From positions 6,775,842 to 6,839,841 of the forward strand of contig NC_051090.1 in NCBI RefSeq assembly GCF_901709675.1: a stretch of 64,000 nt of DNA, given 5' to 3'. Position numbers and translations under genes: made by a program. This stretch comes from Syngnathus acus. Lineage: Eukaryota; Chordata; Actinopteri; Syngnathiformes; Syngnathidae. The notes beneath the pieces are model-generated. The model was not told where the DNA came from. It did no database searches and was given only the letters and a program-made list of their open reading frames with translations. Positions 53,446 through 64,000 of this stretch are shown here, piece after piece. How positions within the stretch are numbered: position 1 is the first letter of the stretch; every line of letters begins with the position of its first letter.

Positions 53446-56400
53446 TTTTTCACTTGCTTGTACCACTGTGATTTTTTTTTTTTACCATTCCAGGCAACCT
53501 TGTCAGATACTCTGAATACACATTTGCCAGGGAGAATGTAGATGCATGACTCCTTTGCTTTATGTGTCATTTACGTTAAGTGACAACTAAAGACTTCATT
53601 ACCACCATAATTAAGCAGCCATCAGTGTGTTGGCACAGTCATTGGGATGTAATTAGTTTCCCTCCTGATAATTCCGCTAATTGCGTGTCAATGGTGTCAT
53701 TTAACCTAAGTTGACATCATTTCTATGCAAATTGTTAACATGTTGGCCCGGAAGTGGAGATCACTGCGTATGTTTAATTACATACACACCAATATTGTTA
53801 ACTGGGGTCCCGTGAATGCTGGGAAATGCTTCAACGTCAGTCTTAAAACACAGTAAAAGTGTCAAGTGCTTTAACTTGTCACTTCTTTTTAAAAAAAAAT
53901 ATTAGTCTTACTGAATAGTTTTTTTAAAATATAATTTTCGGATTTATATACTGCAAACTCCAATTCACTCTGTTGGGTCAAAAACAACCAGTTTGGGTTA
54001 AAAAATTGGAAGTTGGGTCAAATTAACATCTTGGGTTGCTTTCCACAAAATAACCCAGTTTTTGTACAAAACAATCTCAAAAACTTCCCGTATCTGTCAA
54101 ATTTTTAACCCAGCGATTTTAAGTGTGTTCCAAAGAAATTGAGGCATTGTATAAAATGTAAATAACCAACAATTTGAATGATTTGGATGAATTTTGTTCG
54201 ATCACTTTTCCTTTTAACAACACCCAATAATGTAGTTAAATTGGATTTCCAATTTTACGCCACGCTATTAGGGTTCCAAACTCTTGTCTCGTGTGTCATT
54301 TGATTTAGAGAGAAAGAAAGAAAAAAGAAGGCAAGTAAACATGGGTAAAATTGATTCTCTGTGTCTATATTTCATGTTGAAAATTGGCTCATAAATCCAG
54401 CGGTTTGATCTATGGTGCCCGTCGTTGCTTGAAAAAACCTCCGTAAATGTGTAATTTCTCCCTTGACAGAACACAGCCAAGAGGCTATCTTTCTTTTGCC
54501 CCCTCCTTCCCTCACCCCCCCCCCCCCCCCCAGCTCCATAGCCACGGCCCGATGCTGGATTAATGCTCCTCTCTTTCTGATATCTCCTCTTCATCACTGC
54601 TCATCCATTCATCAAAACTGCTCTCCCTCTTATCTCTCAATATCTAAACTTAAGTCATACGGCCGAGGCGGCGGGTGTATCGTGTAAGTTAGACTTTGAG
54701 AAGGTGGAGATTATTAATAAATACTATAGGCTAAATTAAAACTCGGAGGGCGCCACTGCGTATTGCTTCACCAGTCGCGTGTGAATGATAAAGAAGATCT
54801 CGATCCGGGTTTTTCGGTGTGTTTCGCAACACCGACGTGAAAAGTGCGGCGTGTGGTACGTGGTGTTGATGAGAGCTCTTTATCAAGGCCCAGCTGAAAG
54901 CTTTAATCACGGCCTAAGAGGTGCACGGGTTGTTTATCATAATTGAACTGTATCCAAGCTAATCGTGAGCATACGTCAGTGTCGGGCGGAAGGGGTCGCT
55001 CGGCCGTACCGATAGGCTGGCGCCGGTGCGAGTGATTGAACATGCAGTTAGGAGGGAGCCCGTGTAGCGACGGGCTTAATGTAGGAAGAGGCAGGTAATT
55101 GCAGATGTGATAGAGGCCTCTTCAAATGCATCACGCCTTGTGGTAATCATTGATGTGACAATGATTAGATTGTCGATGCTTCCTTGCCGAGGTTCGCCAC
55201 TTTATACCTATCATGTCACATACAATCATTGATTGCAACAAAAAGGGGCGGGGCATAATCCGAGCATCCTGTGTAGTGCATGTATGAGCGCTTCACCCAC
55301 ATGTCCGTCTCTCATCTTCACGTCACCGACTTTGACTGTCACCTCCACCGGTATTGAGGTCACCTTGAGGGGGAAAACTTTTAATCATCACATCAAATTC
55401 ACCTATGACCTCTGTGGGACGCAAAGCTATAGCAAAGGGTGGGAAGAAGAGGAGTTGAAAATCACAAGTGCCCACAGGGTTGGACAGTGGAAGTCATTTG
55501 CACTGGATTTTTTTTTTTTTTGCTTGCTTGTGGGGGAAGTTCTGCAACCCAATCACTAGTACTAAGCAGTGCTTACAGCCAAGCATTAACCTCACTGTCC
55601 CTCTTTTCCGTTAAAGCCTCGGGGAGGAAGAGCTGAGGGTAGTGTAGGAATGGAGGACAGAGACTGGACTAAATCGAGACTTCCTATTCCCCATTTCTAT
55701 TCTCAGGTCAACCGTTGTCCTTCAAACTCACCTACATTGTTATGGATGGAAACACATACCGCGTTGATCTAATTTTGATCATTAGAGAAAAACAATTAAA
55801 CAACATGGATGATTTATTTTATTTCACTTGACATGATATATTAATTTGGGTGACAAAACACTGGCAGAGCTCGAATGTTTTTTTTTCTTGGAGGGAGGCG
55901 TGCTAAGGTTAACTCAGAAGGTCCTCAAAAAAACCAACCGAAAATTTTACCAACCCTCCAAAATCATAAAATGCTGAGAATTATTCTGTACATGTTACAT
56001 ATCAGGGATGAGTGAAAATGTTGAATCAAATCCCAGAAAAATCAAAAAACATCCAGAATTTAATTATCTGCTCAGGCACCTGGGGCGACCAAGCATATCT
56101 CAAGCCGGTGGTCAAAAACAATTGTGAACTATACGTTATTCACCTTGTCCACATATTTGACTTTGCAATGATTGCGTGTACTACGTGATGAAGTCAGCAA
56201 CGGTGTCACAAAGCATCCCGCCAAGTTCAGACGTGTGATTACCCACTCGGATAAAACAGCTCCACCTGAGGTCAAGCGACGACAGTCCGAAAGAAACTTG
56301 ATTTGTGAGCGAGAGCGTCAAATATGACGGACCTCAGCCGAGCGGTGCAACCAATGTCTTTCATTCATCTCCTTACCTGCTCAAACACAATCTCAACAAA

Positions 56401-57064
56401 GAGTAAGAAATCCAATTTGCCATGTGGATTCACAGCTGTCACAGCAGGAGAATTAAACATTACCCATAACTCACCGTGCAGGTCAGTAAGCGACAGATCT
56501 GGCAACATCACTCTGAGGCGCCATAACAAAATATTTTAACCTCTGACTCCGCCACTGCTGGCACAACATGTGGTTAACAATATTGTGCCCAAAAACGAAG
56601 AGATGGAGAAAAGTCAGCTTAAACCCAATATTTTACACCCTGCTGCTTCCGGAGCAGCCGCCATGGGGGGGGGGGGGGGGGGAGTATCACCGGGTTCTGT
56701 CGGCGTTCTCGTGTCATCGCCCTGGTTGGCCCGCCACCGCCAGAACCTCAATTACCTGACTGACGTTTCATTAGCGTCTGCAGCTGATCCCGTGGCTGAG
56801 AGGCAGCGGGGCGCAGAGGAGCATAGAGCACAAAGGGGATGGAGAGGTGTTTGCAGGCTTCCATGCGTTCTATTCCCATGCGCTGTCACTGTCATGGCTC
56901 AGAGTACATCCACACGACCACCCCATTATACTGAAGTCATTTATACGTGCTCGTATTCATGCCGTAGACTAAAGTAGAGCTGGCAAGGCGTCAACTCGTC
57001 GATCTGACCTGGATTGTTGGGGCAAATTGGAAATAGGAAAGGCTTTTTGTGTGTCGCACACGGG
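53446..57064. other. Gene-free sequence downstream of dmap1
   Basis: No recognisable exon. It contains an inverted-repeat element (53966-54127), a C-run (54515-54531) and a G-run (56665-56682). The part around 54880-55200 has even composition and low repeat content. The rest is ordinary AT-rich non-coding sequence. Confidence 0.4.
53966..54127. mobile_element. AACCCA/TGGGTT inverted-repeat element
   Basis: The left half has GTTGGGTCAAAAA, TTTGGGTTAAAAA and CTTGGGTTG; the right half has the opposite orientation (AAATAACCCAG, TTTTTAACCCAGCG). The ends are CACTCTG and (reverse) CACACTT. This palindromic layout is known from small non-autonomous DNA elements of teleosts. Borders are approximate. 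Confidence 0.6.
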
Positions 57065-57180
57065 CCACTTCATTAGGTGTACCATCTAATGAAATACAAA
57101 TATTCAGAATTATATCCAGTTTCTAATCATTGAACTCATTTGGGTGAGTTAAAGCCTACCTGAATTTTTTTACTTGCCAG

Positions 57181-57297
57181 AGTATCCAGAAAATCACAGG
57201 AGAACATGCAAACGCTAACCAGGAAGGGAGATTTGAACCCAAGCGCTCTCAACTGTGAGGCAGATGCACTAACCACAAAGCCACTGTGTTGCCTGTG
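57181..57297 (-). repeat. SINE-like repeat copy
   Basis: On the - strand it reads GGCTTTGTGGTTAGTGCATC, then CTGCCTCACAGTTGAGAGCG, then GGGTTCAAATC and finally GTTTGCATGTTCTCCTGTG. These are the ordered phrases of a common teleost repeat with tRNA-like A and B boxes. It is not an intact tRNA gene. Confidence 0.65.
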
Positions 57298-60200
57298 TTC
57301 AAAAACAAGAAATATAATTACATCTAAACACCATTCCACAATTAAATATGGCCTCAAATTTTACATGCATTTCTGTCCTCCGGGACAAGGTTGTTTCAAC
57401 CTTAATCCAAAAGGCTAAAATAAATGATTGGTGCGAGCTTGTAGCAATGAGCAACATGAGGCAAGTCAGCAAACAGTTATTTTTATGTTTTGCATTTTCT
57501 ATACCACTCCTGTCTTGGATCTTGGATTGTTTTAGTATAGCAAATGATATGTGGCATACCCTTGCAAGGAATTTATGAGGACTTCTACTTATTTGCTCGT
57601 AGCCTCTCTACTTGTGGAGTTAGCGTAGGCCATAGCAAAGACGATCCAGGGTGAACCGAGCTTAGTGCGACTTCCATCCTGAGCCTCTCCACGGAGCCGA
57701 CGCTTGCCTGAGTCTCTGCCGCCCATTTGTCATGCTCGCCCAGTAAGTTCCCAACAGAGATTAGGGCAGAGCTCAGTCTACAGGAATCTAAAATAATAGC
57801 AATAAACACAGACAAGTTTGTGTCTCACCCTGTCGGCCTCGTTGACACTTTGTAACGGATGGCTAAAGTTTGCTGTGCAGTATATCTTCCAAAGCGCACG
57901 GTGAAGTGCAGATGTCCCTCGATTCTCGAACACAACAGGTGTAAAAAAAATAATACCAATATCGTGGTGGAGGTGTTGTATAAAAAAAAATAGACAAAAG
58001 AGCCAACGGCTTCAACCCACATTGACCCAAACTAATGAATCATGACCCGATTCAGAACATAAAATGCAAAAGCTTGCCCGTAATTGGAATTCTTTGCCAC
58101 AAAGACCGACCATTTGTCAAATCCTGAGTGCCTCTTCCTTTCCATATTTTTGAATATTCTACTTAATTATGCAAAGAGACTATTGAGGTAGATGAACCCC
58201 CCCCCCCCCCGCCAGAAAAAAGCCCCATAAAGTCCTTATTAAGAGCAGAGGGGATTAATGACAGATAATAAGAGGGCAATCAAACATTTAACGCAAAGGC
58301 CTTCCTGGAGGCAAACAGTATTTAAATGAGTCAATTAGACGTTGATTATCTCCTCGTCGATAAGTAGAGTCAGACCTACTTCAATGTTATCACAGAAAAT
58401 AAGTCCCGCCTAAACAGGAACTAATGAAATATTTTGATACTTGGACATGGGAAATGTGTAAATATTGATTGCTCCAGGGCTGGCGACATGTTGTTGTCAA
58501 ATCAGGGAATAATATGAGATATTCCCAACAGATTATCCCATAAATCATAATTATTGAGTTAGTGCAATCCCTCCTACCAATTAGTGCTATTGTTGAGACA
58601 TTGTCCATCATAACGTCACATCAAAGTCGTACATGGCCCCTAAATTATTATCGTACGGACAAACCACCCAAGTGCATGGCAAACAAAAATATTGGGCACA
58701 GAATAACTTGAGTATAAAACTATGCAGATATATCATTGTCAGGACCCTCCATCCTCCCCCTCCCTCCACGTCTGAGTCTCCACTCGTGTCATTTGCCCCA
58801 GCACACAATTACTGTGCGTGATTGCTATCAGGCGGGACGGTCGGGGGGAGGCTCCTAAATTAGGGCCTAAATAGGATTTCCTACATGGCGAAGGCCACAG
58901 CCCTGGACATGGTAATGAAAGCCGATACATCACAATCAGGCCGACAATCCTATTCATACTGCAACACATTACTCTCACTCCTCATAATTATAGAGGGCTG
59001 ACAGACGGACCTGTGAGGCATGGCGCAGGGGAGGAAAAAGGGTAGAAGGAAGCACTAGTGGTAGAGTAGTGGCACTCACCGGTCACTTTATTAGGTATAC
59101 CCACATAGTGTGATGGGATCCGGAACAAGAGCTACACCAAAATTCGGCCGTTACGGAGACAACTTGAATGGTATTCAGTACCGTTTTTTTTAACAGAAAT
59201 TATTCTTTAGACTGCAATTTTCAGTCTTCGGGAGTTGGCACATCTATATATCTATTTTTTTTTACCAGAGGAGTAACATTTTCAAGATATGTTTTTTTTT
59301 GCGACGATTCTTAATCATCCGTCTTTTTTCTGTAGCTTCCTATAGTATGCTTATTTTTTCACGTTTAATTTATGTTGTTTGGATCAAACGGATTGACTCA
59401 AGTTCAAATATGCGTTTGCAGACAAACTCACTCCTTCACCCAGGACGATGTGTGTGTGTGTGGAGGGGGGGCACCAGCTTCACGATCAATACCATGAGCA
59501 GGAATCAGCGATGGGGAGAATAAGACAATGGCCTATCAGATTGAGGTTGACTTCTCCTTGTATGTGTGGCAGGCCTGTAACAATAGATTGGCTCAGAAAT
59601 CCGATGGCACTCGGCGGCACAGTGACGAGAAAAAAAAAAAGGGGAGACAGATGAAAAGAGAGATTGCTAATGCTCTCCAAGCAAGGCATTTTAATCTGTG
59701 ACAGAGGAGGGATTTGGTGAAAGCCATTATCACACGGCGACCCCTCAACTTCCCGCCCTCCCCTTTCTTTTCTGATAAGCAAGCCTTATCAGTCTGTTCG
59801 GTGCGGGACGGGGGTGGGCGGGGGGGGGGGGGGGGTGTATTCGTGTGTGTACATCCATACTTTTGCATGTGTTTGCGTTGCAAAATGGGACATTCAAAAT
59901 GTGATGCACCGGAGCCTAGCGAGCCCTGGCTCAGTCGACGTAAATCTCCTTAAGAACTCAGTCAAACAATCGACATGGCAAAGTGCAACGCAATAGTCAT
60001 GACAGCGACCCAACGTCTGAACCCACAAACCAGTTTGACCTTGGATGCACGTGTGTGTATGTGTGTGTGTGTATATATATGTGTGTGTGTGCGCCTCACC
60101 TGCAGCAACCCAGATACCTTTCATCTCTTGATTACAACTTTCAAAAGAGAGATGAGATGATGATGGTGCCAGCCCACGGGGGTCACTTGTGCTCTTTCTG

Positions 60201-60458
60201 CTAGACCAGGTGTGCAAGTGAGTGTGTGTGTGTGGGGGGGGGGGGTTCAGGTGGTGGAGAGTGGTGCTTGAGATGACTCTTCTTAATATAATGGACTGAG
60301 CTGCGTGTGTGTCTGCAACAAATGTGAATAGATATGTGGGCGTATACTTCATGCATGTCTGTACGTATGTGGATGCTTGAGTTTGCACGTGTTTCCATTT
60401 AGATCTGTGTTTACATGTGATCTTGCATTCTTTAGCAGTCTATACCCTCATGCTTTAC

Positions 60459-60502
60459 GTGTGTGTGTGTGTGTGTGTGTGCGCGTGCGTGTGTGTGTGT
60501 GT
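60459..60502. repeat. (GT)n microsatellite cluster
   Basis: An impure GT run with GC interruptions. Similar runs at 60050-60092 and, as CA, at 60564-60590 make a local cluster within 550 bp. Confidence 0.9.
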
Positions 60503-63500
60503 CTAGAGTACGCTGTCCCTTCTCTGATCAGGACAATCCATCAGGGCCTGCTGCTCATTAATCACCACACACACACACAAACACACACACCTGGAGTCGG
60601 GACGGACAGTGGGGTTAGTTTAGTTGAGCTCTCACACCTGCACCGGAGAGAAGATCTCAGCACTAGAGAATACATCACATCTTAAGACATGAGGAACTCC
60701 CTAACCACTGCCCCCTTCACTCTCGTATGTCTCTAAGAAGAATACGATTGTATTTTAGTCACACACTACAAGTACGGTGGCAGCGTTAAGGTCAAGCACA
60801 ATTTGTTTATTCAGCTTTTAAAATGGAACCTATATGGAGTGTATGGTTAAGTGCCTTGCTAGAGGACATCCCTGATAGACTTGAATCATTAATTTAATCA
60901 TCTGGATCAGATCGGGAGATATCAGTGATCACTTGTCATTTCATAATTTGACCGTTGAAGTCACTCGTACTAAAATTATTCCCTTTTTATATCAACTAAT
61001 GTATGGCCCATTCCAAAATATCAGCTTGTGAAGTTGTCAGGACTTCCTCAGTTCCTTGGTACTTTGTGAGTAGCTCACACAAAGCTGTGGAGGCCACTCT
61101 TGGAACCACTCATGGCCTTTTTAATGGATCATCGGCTCGGAGCTGAGTGAGCAGCCCGTAGAAGCAGCGCACTGGCTAATTCACTATTGATCCTGCTCCA
61201 TAGACCAATTTCCACTTGTGTTTGGTTTGGGACTACAGTTTCGGTCACGCTCTGTCACTCCCTCCGGGCCAGGAGAGGAGCCCGGGCTACTCTCTTATCA
61301 GTCCGAGAGCACACTCGCACACAGAGCGAGATGGGGAATGAAAGCCGAGGAGGGGACGGTTACTTGCTTGTAGAGAAGGGGAGAGACGTCATTAGAGGAT
61401 GGTGATGAGTTCCATCCACCAAGAGTAGAGGTGGCTTTTATATAGCCATGTCACAGGAAGGACCAGCCACCGTTATTTCTCCCCAAATCTTCACCCTGAT
61501 TGAGCAAATCCGGGTTCAAAAGCACTGCAGAGCAGTAGCGATGAGCTGTCCGTGGTGCTGAAATGAATTTCCTCACGCGGTTCAAGACGTTAGCATGTCT
61601 GCACCTTAATTATGATCTCACCGGTGACTTGCATGTGTGTTACTGTGGATAGTCATCAAAATTAAGCATTATATGTTTCAAAATTTTAAATTTTCCCCCA
61701 ACAATAAAGTTACAAATACAGTAGCTGTGTTTCCTACGATATGGTGGACATGCTACAGACTTGAAATCATCCTATTGCAGGATTCTGTTAAGTCAGCTTG
61801 TACCACTCCATAAATGTGTCATGGCCTTAACATCTGATAGATTCCATGATCAAATCTTTCACGCCTACTTCCACTTGTTTCCTTCCTCCAGCCACTCACC
61901 TCTCACTCTCCATTGCTGCTGTCTCCACATCTCCCCTTACCTGCACCCGCCACCCCCAAACAAACCTTCTCCCCTCTTTATCTACCCACCTCTCACTCTC
62001 CATTTATACTGACCCCCCCTCATGCCTGTCCTCCTCCTTTCTCGCAGTAACAACATTCCTCTGACTAATTGCAAACCTGTCAGCAGGTAAATGCTCGGAG
62101 ACCAGTGTGTGACAGTCACGCTTGCCGACCCCCAGGTTGCCACTGACAGTCATTGTAGGTCAGGACAGGACTAGGCAGTCAGTATGTGTGTGTGTGCAGA
62201 TGTGGTCTCTCAGCTTGAATAGTGAGACTCCAACTGTCTTGGGGTCTGTGACGCTCCCATTATGCTGCTAAAGGAAAAAGTAGACAGCCACAGAACAGCT
62301 GGGTAATGCACTGTCTGAGTGACAATACACTCTACCTCTCACCCGCTTTGCTTCTCACCTTGTCTGCGAGCCTATGACAATGCCACATTGATACTGTCAA
62401 GTTAGGGGGCGGCCAGTGTGACATGCTCACACACACACATAGTACAAGCACACACAATATAAAAGCAACACACTGATGTAAAGGAGTGCATGATGAATGA
62501 TGGATTGCTTCAAACGAGAGGGCAGCAATCCGTTTTAGATACAGCTGTTTATTTTTTCCCCTCCAATAAAAGGATAAAGCGATAATTTACCTTCTAAGCC
62601 TGTTTGTTTTCCCGTTCAGCAGCTCTTTAATATCAGCCTTGATAACCAAGCTCAGCTAATTAAAGCAGGCTGTTGACAGTTGTGATCCTGACCCTTAGCA
62701 CGGCTTTCCCTCCGGGGGGGGTTTCTGTTAGCATGCTAATGCTAATCCCCGGTGACGGGGGACAGGGCAGGGCTGTCCCCTGCAGCCGCTCTGCTCTTGT
62801 GACCGAGGGATGTGTCAGGACAGGCACAGTGATGTGCTAACACGGAGACGTCTCCATGTGCATGTCACAAGTCTGTAATTAGAAAAGAGGTAGGCTCCAG
62901 GGGACAGCTGTTGTCGCAGCACCCCGTCCATGTTCTCGAAAGAGCAATCGGCGCCTAAAATGGGCTCATAAAAGAGCAACTGGTTCACAATGAGCCGATT
63001 TGCCAGATGCGAGCTCGAGGTTATGTTGGATGTGACTATGGACAAGGCAGCTTGATAATAATAATAATATGTAATATCATTTTTGGGTTTCTTTCGTAAT
63101 CATACCTCTAGTCACACCCTTTACATTATGAGTGAGTAGGGTGAATGCTCTCACCTGTCTGTCAGTCTATCCGTCTCGCTTCTCCCCTTTTCAGGGAAGG
63201 TCAAGGACACATGCATATTCATGGAAGAGCCTGGCATAGGATCGATAGATTTTAATTGTTTTCCCTTAGTTGGTGCGGGGACGTGCCAGTGTCTATTGAT
63301 CTGTTTGAACAGAGGCCACTCACAGTGCACAACTGTGAGACCTTTACCTGACTGAACACCAATAGACTACAAGGGGGAGGGGGGGGAGGCTTGTGATTAG
63401 ACATTTGACACACGGAAAACCACAAGCTGCGGGGAGAAGGTCTCGAGAGGCTTAGAGATTGATAGAGGTGACACTGTAAGAGTAGTAAAGACAAAGAGAA

Positions 63501-64000
63501 TGATATCAGGCACTAGTTGATGTCATGCAACAAAAAAATATGAAGCTTGAATTGATGTCCATTTTCACCAAAAGTACAAAACTCAAACATATTGGATGTG
63601 AAAGTTTACATTTAGGAATAACAATGATTTTATTCGCTGTCACATCGCAAGCATCCATCCATGTGTATCGGTCCGTAAAGACGATTCCCTTTTGGATGTC
63701 TCTTCTTTCACTCATACTCTCATGTATTCTTTTTGTCACTGTTGAATTTGTATTAAATTGTCAAACTTTGAGGGAAAGAGCAAAAGAATGTCAGCGACAG
63801 ACTAGACAAGAGAAAAAAAGATTGTGACAGTCATCCGTTTGACCCGCACTGGTGAGTGAGTGCAGTCTGGCTTGTCAAATCTCTGTGCTAACAGTGAATC
63901 GGCGTATCTGTGCAGAGCATAGAAGGGTGTCATGCACTGTGGTTTCATGCTTCAGGATAAGGCTGGATAAAGCCATTGGCTGGATGACACGCATACAGTT

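Larger units (their letters stand above)
57065..64000. other. Gene-free right end of the window
   Basis: No credible gene. Features seen: interspersed-repeat phrases at 57068-57088 and 59086-59106, a SINE-like fragment (57181-57297), G/C runs, and clustered GT/CA microsatellites at 60050-60092, 60459-60502 and 60564-60590. A small inverted repeat GGGACAG...CTGTCCC lies near 62759-62782. The stretch could be an intergenic or intronic part of a gene beyond 64000. Confidence 0.4.

Noticed and set aside
57181-57297. A possible tRNA gene
   Set aside because: Box-like phrases are present, but no full cloverleaf or anticodon arm could be drawn; it fits a tRNA-derived interspersed repeat.

Overview
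The window is nuclear DNA of a ray-finned fish, probably a percomorph teleost. The genes are vertebrate, split by short GT-AG introns, and embedded in AT-rich DNA with long (GT)n arrays and several teleost-type miniature DNA transposons. No bacterial, organellar, CRISPR or viral gene is visible. All gene models below were built by hand: splice sites were read directly, reading phases were checked across every junction, and proteins were identified by recall of vertebrate homologues. No database search was run.

Layout. (1) 121-14163, + strand: the last 51 coding exons of a fibrillin, from the fifth calcium-binding EGF (cbEGF) domain to the stop. The 5' end lies left of the window. The domain order cbEGF5-6, TB2, cbEGF7-9, hybrid 2, cbEGF10, TB3, cbEGF11-22, TB4, cbEGF23-24, TB5, cbEGF25-31, TB6, cbEGF32-36, TB7, cbEGF37-43, C-terminal propeptide is complete. 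The protein resembles FBN2 most. (2) 17790-18083, - strand: a one-exon cortexin of the CTXN1 type, tail to tail with the fibrillin. (3) 18084-37924: about 20 kb without a recognisable gene but rich in transposon remnants. (4) 37925-53434: a compact cluster of three housekeeping genes: timm44 (-, 13 coding exons), hnrnpm (-, 16 coding exons including an 8-nt microexon) and dmap1 (+, 10 coding exons). hnrnpm and dmap1 are head to head about 1 kb apart. (5) 53435-64000: a second gene-free stretch with simple repeats.

The genes do not form one pathway. Fibrillin is an extracellular microfibril protein and cortexin a small neuronal membrane protein. TIMM44 anchors the mitochondrial import motor, HNRNPM is a nuclear splicing factor, and DMAP1 is a subunit of the NuA4/TIP60 and SRCAP chromatin complexes. 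The set fibrillin, CTXN1, TIMM44 and HNRNPM corresponds to human 19p13.2 (FBN3 region), whereas DMAP1 is on human 1p. So by position the fibrillin sits at an FBN3 locus while its sequence looks like FBN2.

Most unusual points: the frame-required 8-nt microexon in hnrnpm; young palindromic transposon copies with perfect 26-bp inverted ends; a hAT-like element with a 7-of-8 target duplication; a TA-flanked element in the fibrillin 3' region that supplies AATAAA motifs; a nested insertion at 31.2-31.7 kb; and an open, evenly composed island at 27.3-27.6 kb. I found no clear sign of a wholly new biological system.
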